Origin: Chromatiales bacterium
GTDB taxonomy: Bacteria; Pseudomonadota; Gammaproteobacteria; Steroidobacterales; GCA-2729495
Direction of reading: 5' to 3'
Length of the DNA stretch: 32,733 nucleotides
Assembly (NCBI GenBank): GCA_002729875.1
Contig: PBZD01000018.1
Location: 1 to 32,733, forward strand
Shown: positions 18,468-26,482 of the stretch, one piece after another
Numbering within the stretch: the first letter of the stretch is position 1
Layout: every line of letters begins with the position of its first letter
Made by a program: the position numbers and the translations under genes
Notes under the pieces: generated by a model
What the model saw: only the letters and a program-made list of their open reading frames with translations
Told to the model about the DNA's origin: nothing
Databases searched by the model: none

Positions 18468-19691
18468 TTACGCCTCTTTGTCTGTCGCCGCATCGATTAT
18501 AGCCGGGTCACCGCCAGCGGCTGCCAGTGTTGTCTGCCGAAACCCCGCGAGAACCAACACGACAGGCAGCATCAGGATTGCGCCCAACGTAAACGGCGCC
18601 GCAAACGCGATAGCGGAATAAACCGGACCACAGATGAGCGGCCCGACCACGCGACCGAGCGCGCTCGATGACTGGTATTTGCCCATCACGGCGCCACGCT
18701 CATTCGCCGAAGCCGTTTTGGAGACCATGCTCGATACGCTCGGGTTAAACAGGCCGATGCCGATACCAAACGGCACCAACGCGACCCAGAGTTGCCATTG
18801 CTCAGTTGTCACCGCCATGCCGCCGAGCCCGATTGAAAAGAACAAACCGGCCGCGATCGACAAATGTTTCTCACCAAACAGGCGCGTCAGCGGCCCGATC
18901 AAGCCACCCTGCATCAGGATTGATATCATGCCAAGCACGAAGAACACCGCACCAATATCACGCGGCCCCATACCGTATACGTCCTTGGCCCACAGCGGAA
19001 ATATCGATTCCATCAGCGACATGCTCGTATAGAACACCAGCGCGGCAGCAAATAACCGGATCAAACCACTGCGGTTTGCCTGAGCCAGGCTGAGTTTTGG
19101 CTCTTCATGTACCTGCGTGCCGAATAGCGGCTTGCGATCGGCCGATGGCAGGCTTTCGGGCAACACGATGATCGTGCCGACCATCGCGACAAGGCTGATG
19201 ACGGCCGCCGCTATCGCCGGCAGCACGAAGTTTGCTGTTTCGACCTCGGCGCCTGCCAGCAGACCGCCGGTCGCCGGCCCGAATACGAAACCCAGACCCA
19301 TCGCCGCGCCGACTTTGCCGAGTCCTGCGGGCCGCTCGGCTTCCGTCGTGATATCGGTGACATAGGCAAAAGCCGTGGCAATATTGCCGGCCATCAGGCC
19401 GCCGAACACCCGGCTCGCGATCACCGCCCACAATTCATCGGCAAATGCGAGCCAGACATAGGAAATAGCGGCACCCAACAGCGTCAGGATCAGCACCAGA
19501 CGCCGGCCAAAAGCATCACTGATGCGCCCCCAGATCGGCGTAGCCACGGCCTGACCAATAGTAAAAGCAGCCATTGTCCAGGTGATTGCGGTCGGTGATG
19601 CCCCTACGCGTTCGGCATAAAACGGAAAAATCGGCAAGATAATACCGAACCCGACCATGCTGATAAAAACGATTAAAAAAAGAATGACCAC
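18468..19691 (-). CDS. MFS transporter, TetA-like drug:H+ antiporter family
   Basis: The ~407-residue inner-membrane protein has about 12 hydrophobic segments. The MFS loop-2 motif GRISDAFGRRLVLI is near residue 58 and the antiporter (motif C) glycine-rich helix GKVGAAMGLGFVFGPATGGLLAG is near 125, both typical of DHA1/TetA-type proton-driven efflux. The substrate cannot be read from sequence. The start is a GTG at 19691 with no ATG upstream in frame. It lies just ahead of glnS (six-base gap), and this pairing does not suggest a shared function. Confidence 0.85.
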   Translation of the reverse strand: MVILFLIVFISMVGFGIILPIFPFYAERVGASPTAITWTMAAFTIGQAVATPIWGRISDAFGRRLVLILTLLGAAISYVWLAFADELWAVIASRVFGGLMAGNIATAFAYVTDITTEAERPAGLGKVGAAMGLGFVFGPATGGLLAGAEVETANFVLPAIAAAVISLVAMVGTIIVLPESLPSADRKPLFGTQVHEEPKLSLAQANRSGLIRLFAAALVFYTSMSLMESIFPLWAKDVYGMGPRDIGAVFFVLGMISILMQGGLIGPLTRLFGEKHLSIAAGLFFSIGLGGMAVTTEQWQLWVALVPFGIGIGLFNPSVSSMVSKTASANERGAVMGKYQSSSALGRVVGPLICGPVYSAIAFAAPFTLGAILMLPVVLVLAGFRQTTLAAAGGDPAIIDAATDKEA

Positions 19692-20194
19692 TAATCAAAA
19701 CCCCTGTTTAGCAAAACTTTACTCGTATGCATGAGCGCGAAATCGATTTGAATGAACGGGCAACCCCAACACAACAGATGCCAATCTCCCTGTCCATCCA
19801 GCTGTTACCAACTCAATTTTGTTTCAAACCACTTGTGGTGCCAGCGACACCGATTGATTAAATTTTGTTTTAACCTGTTGGCCATCAAGAGCCCCTGGGA
19901 ATGAGTCCGCGGGTACGATCACATCTCGTATCACATCACAATGGCGCCAAATCGAAGTTTGCCATATCAGCCATCACCAATTTCCCGTTCACGATGAGCA
20001 TTACACGATTTATCACCCGGCAATTTTCGTCGGTTCCCCGGTTAATTACCACCATTACGATATGCGCAATTACCGCAATAGCCATTGGGCCGTTGGCACT
20101 GAAGCTACCCATTGGTTGTAAGCCCCATCGATTATTGTTAAGAATTTTGGCAACACCGGTAATTATCAGTGCTTTTTTAGCTACAATAAGGCTT
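19692..20194. other. Gene-free stretch between the divergent MFS transporter and lipoprotein genes
   Basis: About 500 bases without a convincing gene. A frame from 19901 is open into the lipoprotein gene, but its translation (Ile/Thr-rich, no family resemblance) looks non-coding. The stretch must contain the two divergent promoters; TAATTACC-type sequences recur near 20041-20160, and TACAAT at 20182-20187 is too near the start codon to be an obvious -10 box. No RNA gene or clear operator was recognised. Confidence 0.45.
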
Positions 20195-21427
20195 ATGAGA
20201 CGGACTTCCGCGCACTGTCTGCTCGTCATACCGGCTCTGTGCACTATGGCCGGCGTCGGATGTGCGACACAGGACAGTACATCGGGCGAACACTGGCCCG
20301 ATGATGACAGGCGTACGACTGTCGCCAGACCTTCCATCACAACTCCCGCTAACGCAGCCATTGTTGCCGATACCCAAACCAGGCCACAGCCCTCTGCCCC
20401 GATTGAGGACTTGTCTGCCGACCGGTCAGCTGAAACCGCGCCCGCTGAGGCCGGCATTTTGCCGGATGAAATCGGGGGGGGTGCCGAGAACCCGCAAAGT
20501 CCCTGCGTCGAGCCCATGGAGGGGACTGCCAACTGGCTCGACCGCAGCCAGACACAAGTCTATAAAACTGTGTGTGACACGGCCGTTTGGTTCGACGGCT
20601 TCTTCGGCAGCAACCGCTATGACGCCGCCTCCGGCAAGACTTACGGCCGGCTTGGCCTGAGCGGCTTCCGGGACCAGTACGATGGTTTCGATATGAAGCT
20701 GCGCCTGCGCGCCAAATTCGAACTGCCGGCACTCGAAGACCGTGCCGCCCTTATGATAGGCCGCGGAGATGAGAAAGATTTCATCGAGGAACGGAAGACT
20801 CCGTCAGATTCAATTCCGAGTAACTTCAACCAGATTGAAGATGAAGCCTTCCTGATCGGACTCGGCTACCAACGCGGCAACGGGCTGAAACGAGGCATTA
20901 GCTTTAGCGTCGGCGCAAAAATACGGGCGCCGCCCGAGCCGTATGCCAAAGTGCGTTACCGTAGAGCCTGGGATCTGAGCAACTCGACATTGCTGCAATT
21001 GCGCCCGGTGGGCTACTGGAAATCTGAAGAGGGCTTTGGCTCGACACTTCATGTAGACATCGATCGTCTGCTGTCTGACGATTACATGCTGCGCTGGACA
21101 AGTAGCGGTAACATCTCTGAGGATAAGGAAATAGAGGGTCTGGCGTGGACCAATTGGTTGTCGCTGTACCATGCCTTTGCAGATCGCCGGGCCATCAGTT
21201 ACCACGCCTTCGTTCTGGGTGAAACCAGGGCCGATGTTAAAACCCAGAACTATGGTGTCGAGGTGCGATACCGGCGACGGATTGCGCGCCAGTGGCTATT
21301 CTTCGAGATCGTCAGCAGCGTAAGCTGGCCTCGCTACCTGATCGAAGAAAATCGCGACATAAACTGGGGTTTTGGCGCCGGCTTTGAAATGTATTTCGGC
21401 CCGGTTCCCGATGCCCAGATAAGGTAA
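20195..21427 (+). CDS. Lipoprotein with outer-membrane-barrel-like sequence, function unknown
   Basis: The frame is open from 19901, but the ATG at 20195 is chosen: it follows a TAAGG ribosome-binding site and begins MRRTSAHCLLVIPALCTMAG followed by a lipobox (AGVGC, Cys at ~23), giving 410 residues. After a low-complexity Pro/Thr/Ala linker (~30-105), the C-terminal ~300 residues alternate polar and hydrophobic residues with many Arg/Tyr/Trp (for example YGRLGLSGF, FDMKLRLRAKFEL, AKVRYRRAWDLSN, YGVEVRYRRRI) and end in a strand-like FGAGFEMYFGP, which suggests beta-strands of an outer-membrane barrel. I do not recognise the family. It is transcribed alone. Confidence 0.7.
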   Translation: MRRTSAHCLLVIPALCTMAGVGCATQDSTSGEHWPDDDRRTTVARPSITTPANAAIVADTQTRPQPSAPIEDLSADRSAETAPAEAGILPDEIGGGAENPQSPCVEPMEGTANWLDRSQTQVYKTVCDTAVWFDGFFGSNRYDAASGKTYGRLGLSGFRDQYDGFDMKLRLRAKFELPALEDRAALMIGRGDEKDFIEERKTPSDSIPSNFNQIEDEAFLIGLGYQRGNGLKRGISFSVGAKIRAPPEPYAKVRYRRAWDLSNSTLLQLRPVGYWKSEEGFGSTLHVDIDRLLSDDYMLRWTSSGNISEDKEIEGLAWTNWLSLYHAFADRRAISYHAFVLGETRADVKTQNYGVEVRYRRRIARQWLFFEIVSSVSWPRYLIEENRDINWGFGAGFEMYFGPVPDAQIR

Positions 21428-21439
21428 TCCGCTACCGGG

Positions 21440-21460
21440 AACACCCCTGCGGGGCGTGTT
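21440..21460 (+). terminator. Hairpin after the lipoprotein gene, possible terminator
   Basis: AACACCCC pairs with GGGCGTGTT (one bulged C) around a TGCG loop, 13 bases after the stop. The tail GCTGTTAAAA has no proper T-run on the plus strand, so termination would be weak. It may also serve the convergent EamA transporter gene on the other strand. Confidence 0.35.
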
Positions 21461-21523
21461 GCTGTTAAAACAATGTATGGATATTGGTTCCGGTTGGTGA
21501 GAGCCATACAGAATCTTCCATTC

Positions 21524-22426
21524 TCAGCCCTCAGAACGAGGAACTATATCATCAGACCTTGCAATCAAGGCCAATCCACTGAGTATGATTATCAATGCAA
21601 ACCATGTGCTGATAGGAAATTTCTCGCCTAATATCGTTACCCCCAGCAGTAGCGCCCAGGCCGGCACGAGATAATTGAGCAGGGAGGTAAAGCGGGCTCC
21701 GGTCAGGTTGATGAGATAGAAATACAGAATCGACGACACACCCGTACCCATTACACCGAGGAAGCCAAGAGCGAGTATGGCCGGTCCGCTGGCCTCCGGA
21801 AGCGGTGCAGCAGCAGCGACGATAAAAGGCGTCATAAGTCCGCTGGCCAGTAGCATGACGCCCGCAGAGGTCACCAGCGGCGATACCGGCGGCATACGCC
21901 GGGCAATGACGGTCGCCAGGGCATAACAGATTGCACCGCCAATAATGGCAAATTGTGCCAGCAATCGATTCCCGCTCCCCCCCAGGGTCATTGGTAAGTC
22001 GGCCCCCATCAGCACTACGACACCGGTAAAGCCCAGCATGAATGAAACCAGGTGGCGAATTCGGAGCCGTTCATCCGGCAGCATGAAATGGGAAAGAATG
22101 AGTACAACCAGCGGTGTACTGGCAACAAGAATACCGGCAAGACCGGACTCAACGTATTGCTGTCCCCATGAAATGAGGAAAAACGGCAGGCAATTGCCGA
22201 TGACTGCAATGATCAGGAAAAATACCCAGGTGCGAAGATCAAGCGGGATTCTGCTGCGACTGAATACGATCCAGGCAAGTAAAACCATGGCCGCCAGAAG
22301 AATTCTCAGTCCGGTGATCTGGGCAGGTTGCCACGCCTGCAGAGCAATCTCTATCATCAGATAGGACGAACCCCACACAAGCGCCAGGCATAGCAGGATG
22401 AACCAGTGTAAAGGCCTGATCGTCAC
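21524..22426 (-). CDS. EamA/RhaT-family (DMT) transporter
   Basis: The 300-residue inner-membrane protein has about ten hydrophobic helices arranged as two EamA repeats (LVWGSSYLMIEIAL...SHFMLPDERL and then FAIIGGAICYALATVIARRM...GVTILGEKFP). The second repeat ends in the typical LGEKF-helix motif. The family exports metabolites such as amino acids or nucleotides; the substrate is unknown. The start is a GTG at 22426 without an obvious Shine-Dalgarno. It is monocistronic and convergent with the lipoprotein gene. Confidence 0.87.
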   Translation of the reverse strand: MTIRPLHWFILLCLALVWGSSYLMIEIALQAWQPAQITGLRILLAAMVLLAWIVFSRSRIPLDLRTWVFFLIIAVIGNCLPFFLISWGQQYVESGLAGILVASTPLVVLILSHFMLPDERLRIRHLVSFMLGFTGVVVLMGADLPMTLGGSGNRLLAQFAIIGGAICYALATVIARRMPPVSPLVTSAGVMLLASGLMTPFIVAAAAPLPEASGPAILALGFLGVMGTGVSSILYFYLINLTGARFTSLLNYLVPAWALLLGVTILGEKFPISTWFALIIILSGLALIARSDDIVPRSEG

Positions 22427-22608
22427 GATATCAGCGGCAGCGAAACAATCTGAGCAAGATACCGGAAGCGCTTGAATTTTTGATAATGTACGATATATTG
22501 GCTCCTTAAGTTTCTTAGCCTGAATTGCTTTTTACTACGGTGCGCCTGAGTGCCTGATACTTTACAGAGCGGGAGACAGAGCAAAAAATAATAAGAAGAT
22601 ATCCTGTC

Positions 22609-22980
22609 ATGCACCAGCATACTGATAAGTTTTTTGCGGCTGTGCGCACGCTGTCAGGCAACGGGCCAATCAAAAAACGTCTGATTTCTGCCTATAACGA
22701 CAACCTTGCACATGTGCCGGCTGATGAACTACCCAAGAGTATCAGCACGCATTTTGAATTACTCAGACATAGGATGCTTTCGGTCAAGCCACTCGGGGCC
22801 GAGAGTCCGGTAATTGCTTCCGTACGCAAAATGTCGATCGCTGATGCAAACCGCTGCACCAGCCAGATCGTAACTATGTTCAGCGAATTGAACCAGGACA
22901 ACAGCCAGCAACACGACCAGCTGAATTCCAGCTCCGAAACCGCCAACCTGCTAGCCAAGCGATACCAATCCCTGAACTAG
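22609..22980 (+). CDS. Hypothetical protein, 123 residues
   Basis: Soluble, hydrophilic and probably helical, without signal peptide or membrane segment. The N-terminal half contains FFAAVRTLSGNGPIKKRLISAY and the middle LPKSISTHFELLRHRML; the C-terminal third is Gln/Asn/Ser-rich (LNQDNSQQHDQLNSSSE). The ATG at 22609 is followed by codon use that looks coding, and the gene ends just before a REP-like palindrome. I do not recognise the family, and neighbours give no functional hint. Confidence 0.6.
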   Translation: MHQHTDKFFAAVRTLSGNGPIKKRLISAYNDNLAHVPADELPKSISTHFELLRHRMLSVKPLGAESPVIASVRKMSIADANRCTSQIVTMFSELNQDNSQQHDQLNSSSETANLLAKRYQSLN

Positions 22981-22990
22981 AGTCTGTTAA

Positions 22991-23013
22991 GTTGGTGCCT
23001 GACACCTAATTCC
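22991..23013. repeat. REP-like palindrome, copy 2
   Basis: GTTGGTGCCTGACACC followed by TAATTCC shares the core TTGGTG-Y-CTGACACC with the repeat at 13341-13369. It occupies the 41-bp gap between two convergent genes, the usual place for REP elements. Confidence 0.5.
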
Positions 23014-23021
23014 TTGCCGCA

Positions 23022-24494
23022 TCAATAGGGCCTGTGCAGGTATTGTCCGGTTGGTTCGCCGAGTATCTCGTTATTATCAAAGACGCGTTGACCGCGCAGG
23101 AATGTCGTCTTGACGCGGGCTTTCAGTTCCTGGCCTTCGAAAGGTGTGTGGCCTTGTTGCGACTCCGAATCGGCTGCACGTACGGTCCACGTCTCGTTCG
23201 GGTCTACCAGCACAACATCACCATCGAGGCCCTCGGCAATATCCCCCTTGCTATGCAGGCCAAAACGACGCGCCGCTGTCAGGCTCGACATCTTTGCAAT
23301 ATCGTTATACGACATACCCCGCTTGTGGCCTTCACTGGCAAATGCCGACAGCAGGTACTCGGTACCACCGAAGCCGGACTTGGCCAGCCAGACGTTACCG
23401 GGATCTTCCTGATCCACCTTCATCTCGTGCTTGCAGCAGGCATGATCCGAGCAAACCCAGGAAAGGTTGCCCTCCAGCATGTTTTCCCAGAGGTTTTCGA
23501 CATCTTCCCGCGGCCGAATGGGCGGGTTGACCTTGGCCAGGTTACCGGTCGGTGCATCAATATCCAGCATCAGGTGACCGATGGTGACCTCACGGCGGAA
23601 GTCGATATGCGGGAACACGGCCTGCATCTGCATCGCCGCTCGCACCGCCTTGGCCGAGGTCAGGTGCAGCAGGTTCAGGTTCGGCAGATTGGTCTCATCG
23701 GCAAGATAGGCGGCAATAAAAATAGCCAGGCCTTCCGAGTGCGGCGGCCGACTTGCACTGTAGGCGGCAAGACCGCTTAACGAAGAATCTTTCTCGACAA
23801 TCTTGGTATAGGCCGCCATGATCTCCGCCGTCTCGCAGTGCATGCTCAGACTCATATCGTCGGCGTACTCCGGAAACTGTTCCATCGCACCCTGAATACC
23901 GCGCATGACAAACTCGAAATGTGCTATATCGTATTTCTCTTCCTTGTCGATCATCAGAAACTTGTGCTGATCGCCGGCACTGCCGTGCAACCCGTGACCG
24001 CCGTAGAACATATAAATTTTGTATGACAACTGGCCGAATTCCTTGACCAGGCTTGGGATCTCGGCGATATGATGCCGATCCATCGGTGCGATGTGATAGG
24101 TGTAATCGACATGGAAACGACCGTTGGAGATATCCAGCACCTCCGGCATGAACTCGCCATATGGGCCGCCCTTGTTCAGGTAATAACCACCGGTACGAAT
24201 ATAGTTCAGGCTCGAGGTAACGCCGCCCATTGCCGCTGCACGACTCTCGGTGATCGCATCCTCGGCCAGGGGCGAATAAATACCTGTATGCATATGCGGA
24301 TCAACCACACCCGGAAACGCGATGCGATCCTGCCCGTCATAAACCTCTGCAGCACTATCAGCGGCAAGGTTTGGCGCAATCTTTACAAATTTGCCATCCT
24401 TGATCGCGATATCAGCTTCTTCCAGACCATTGCCGGTCGCACGCGCAACGCGCACATTTTTGATCAGCAGGTCAAATTCCTTGTTGTTACTCAT
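23022..24494 (-). CDS. Hydantoinase/dihydropyrimidinase-family cyclic amidohydrolase
   Basis: The 490-residue cytoplasmic metal-dependent amidohydrolase keeps the full binuclear site: H67 and H69 (DPHMHTG), the likely carboxylated K159 (SYKIYMFYGG), H219 (SMHCETAE), H277 (LLHLTS) and D350 (CSDHACC). This predicts hydrolysis of a cyclic amide (hydantoin, dihydropyrimidine, allantoin or dihydroorotate type); the substrate cannot be fixed from sequence. A long insert around 160-190 (GGHGLHGSAGDQHKFLMIDK) is unusual for D-hydantoinases and may shape the pocket. The ATG at 24494 has an AGGGGA site. It lies downstream of the FAD oxidase on the same strand, 141 bp apart, possibly one unit. Confidence 0.83.
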   Translation of the reverse strand: MSNNKEFDLLIKNVRVARATGNGLEEADIAIKDGKFVKIAPNLAADSAAEVYDGQDRIAFPGVVDPHMHTGIYSPLAEDAITESRAAAMGGVTSSLNYIRTGGYYLNKGGPYGEFMPEVLDISNGRFHVDYTYHIAPMDRHHIAEIPSLVKEFGQLSYKIYMFYGGHGLHGSAGDQHKFLMIDKEEKYDIAHFEFVMRGIQGAMEQFPEYADDMSLSMHCETAEIMAAYTKIVEKDSSLSGLAAYSASRPPHSEGLAIFIAAYLADETNLPNLNLLHLTSAKAVRAAMQMQAVFPHIDFRREVTIGHLMLDIDAPTGNLAKVNPPIRPREDVENLWENMLEGNLSWVCSDHACCKHEMKVDQEDPGNVWLAKSGFGGTEYLLSAFASEGHKRGMSYNDIAKMSSLTAARRFGLHSKGDIAEGLDGDVVLVDPNETWTVRAADSESQQGHTPFEGQELKARVKTTFLRGQRVFDNNEILGEPTGQYLHRPY

Positions 24495-24589
24495 GATTTC
24501 CCCTGATTTTTCTATTCATTACGCGCACTTTTCAGAATGCTTCAAGTAACTTTGCCAGTTACAAACCGGGTAGGATAACGCCAAACGGG

Positions 24590-24606
24590 CCGTGAACCAA
24601 TCACGG
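24590..24606 (-). terminator. Small dyad after the FAD oxidase gene
   Basis: CCGTGA and TCACGG form a perfect six-base stem with a five-base loop, about 30 bp after the oxidase stop on the minus strand. No T-run follows, so termination is only a possibility. Confidence 0.3.
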
Positions 24607-24635
24607 GATCAAGCAGTGCCGCCCAGAAAAGCCAC

Positions 24636-26207
24636 TTAGTCCAGCCCCAGTGCACCGGGGTTCATAAGACCTTTAGGATCAAGGGTCTGTTTCAGCATGA
24701 CGACAAAGTCCCGAACCTCGGGCTTACGGGTCTCGAGATAGGGATAGTCTTTACCAACCTGCATGTGGCTTGCACCGTTCTTGATGCACAGCTCAAGAAT
24801 GCGACCCTTTATCTCCTTCACCAGTGCCCTGCCTTCAGGGTTGGCAGGATGCTCGGGCTTTTTGCCCAACAAGCTGGCCGGGTAAACGCGCCAGTGATAA
24901 ATCGACCGCTCGTCTTCCCACAGGAAAGTCGGTTCATAAACAAAGCAGTGCGTGCTGAAGGTCATCAGCATCCTGGTCAGTTGCACCCGATGCTGAGTCA
25001 TGCGATCACGGTACTCGGTGAGCAGCGCCTCAAAATCAGCATGATGTTGCATGACCCTGGAAAAAGGCAGTACACCGTGGGTCGGCTTCCAGAGCTCTCC
25101 GTTCGGGCCGAGGATCGGGGTCAGCTCCATGAACGGTGCGGCATTGAAAAAGGTTGGAATTGAGTTGGCTACTTCTGCTCCATAACGTGCGGCAATGTCA
25201 CGCACAGCTGCGAGTTTATAACGCGCCTCGGTGTCGGTCAGGCCCTCAGTACTGAAGTGCGCCGAATACACTGCATTCTTCAGAAAATTACGCCCGGCCA
25301 GGCCCATCTTCATGACCTGCAGCACACCATCAACCGGGTTACGCGATGATTTAAGCACCGTCAGGGCGGCATCGAGCGGATCTTTTGATTCCATCTCGGT
25401 CAGTGCCGTTTTCTGCTGGCGCGGATCCAGACCAAAATTCTGCGCCAGAACCCCGAGCCGGGCCGTCTCTATCAGCGCATTCAGACAGCTTTCGCCGTCC
25501 GGAAAGCCAAAGGAGGCAGCCGCAAAACCCTGCGGCTTCTTCATCAGGCGCAGCGTGAACCGGGCCTTGATACCGAGCGCCCCGGCATCACCGAGAAACA
25601 GACCTGCCAGGTCCGGGCCGTAAAAACGGAAAAAAGATGAATGCCCTTCCCCGCCACTGGATCCGGTCGAAATCAGGTCGCCATTGGCCAGGATGACGTC
25701 CATGCAGGTCAGGGACTCAACAGACATGCCGTACTGCCCGGAACCGTAATTCACGGCGTAATGGGACATGCCGCCGCCTATAGTCGCAGCGAGGCCGGAG
25801 AATGGCCCCCAGAACGGGGTACGTAACCCTTGTGCAGACAGGCGCTCGTACAGTGAGGCCCAGGTGACGCCCGGCTCGACCGTCACCGTCATATCCGCCT
25901 CGTTCACCTCAATTCGGTTCAGTCGGGACGAATCAATCAGGATGGTATTCGGCTGCGTCGGCAGGAAACCATCGGTATACGAAGCGCCGCCGCCACGCAC
26001 GACCATCGGTGCCTCATGCTCGGCACAGACACGCACGATCTGCTGCAGCTCCTCAACGGTCCCGGGCTGAGCGACGGCCAGCGCCAGCACATCCGCCTGC
26101 CGGTACACATCAGTGGAAAAAAAGGTTCGCGACTCGTCATCGGTCAGCAGATGCGCCGCAGAGAGGATATCGGCTAACGCCTGTAGTAATGAGCCTGAGT
26201 TATCCAT
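24636..26207 (-). CDS. VAO/PCMH-type FAD-linked oxidoreductase
   Basis: The 523-residue flavoenzyme oxidises an organic hydroxy, amino or phenolic substrate with FAD. The FAD-binding_4 domain spans about 30-220: QPGTVEELQQIVRVCAEH, VVRGGGASYTDGF (FAD pyrophosphate loop), VEPGVTWASLYERL and ATIGGGMSHYAVNYGSGQYG. A substrate-cap domain follows, ending in the family C-terminus DPKGLMNPGALGLD, as in D-lactate dehydrogenase/glycolate oxidase GlcD and vanillyl-alcohol oxidase relatives. A GTG at 26246 is possible, but the ATG at 26207 is preferred because a TATAAT lies just upstream. Upstream partner of the amidohydrolase; the joint substrate is unknown. Confidence 0.82.
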   Translation of the reverse strand: MDNSGSLLQALADILSAAHLLTDDESRTFFSTDVYRQADVLALAVAQPGTVEELQQIVRVCAEHEAPMVVRGGGASYTDGFLPTQPNTILIDSSRLNRIEVNEADMTVTVEPGVTWASLYERLSAQGLRTPFWGPFSGLAATIGGGMSHYAVNYGSGQYGMSVESLTCMDVILANGDLISTGSSGGEGHSSFFRFYGPDLAGLFLGDAGALGIKARFTLRLMKKPQGFAAASFGFPDGESCLNALIETARLGVLAQNFGLDPRQQKTALTEMESKDPLDAALTVLKSSRNPVDGVLQVMKMGLAGRNFLKNAVYSAHFSTEGLTDTEARYKLAAVRDIAARYGAEVANSIPTFFNAAPFMELTPILGPNGELWKPTHGVLPFSRVMQHHADFEALLTEYRDRMTQHRVQLTRMLMTFSTHCFVYEPTFLWEDERSIYHWRVYPASLLGKKPEHPANPEGRALVKEIKGRILELCIKNGASHMQVGKDYPYLETRKPEVRDFVVMLKQTLDPKGLMNPGALGLD

Positions 26208-26220
26208 GTTCCATCCAAAT

Positions 26221-26248
26221 ATTATAGGGAAGTTGTTGCCTGACACAA
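26221..26248 (-). promoter_or_regulatory. Candidate sigma70 promoter of the FAD oxidase
   Basis: On the minus strand, TTGTGT and a perfect TATAAT are separated by 16 bases, placing the start of transcription only a few bases before the ATG at 26207. The -35 half overlaps the third REP-like repeat. Confidence 0.4.
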
Positions 26249-26251
26249 TTC
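26232..26251. repeat. REP-like palindrome, degenerate copy 3
   Basis: GTTGTTGCCTGACACAATTC aligns with copy 2 (GTTGGTGCCTGACACC, then TAATTC) apart from one G-to-T change and loss of two bases. It lies directly upstream of the FAD oxidase. Confidence 0.35.
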
Positions 26252-26482
26252 AGACTAAACAGACATGGATTGTAAGGCATGGAGTCCGATAATTATAAGC
26301 AAGGGCCTGCAACTAAAAACCTGCCAACTAAACTAGTTACCTGCCTCATCCGGAGCGAATTATTAGTTGCGACAACCTGCTCAGGTTGGACTGGCGTCTT
26401 AGGAAGAGTCATTGTAAAACCGTTCCGACAATTACTCCCACCGACCAACCATCTGGAGTTTGTAGGCCATCTAACAGGATTA

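Noticed and set aside
19901..20194. N-terminal extension of the lipoprotein gene
   Set aside because: The extension has no family resemblance and would bury the signal peptide and lipobox at residue ~120; the ATG at 20195 has a ribosome-binding site.
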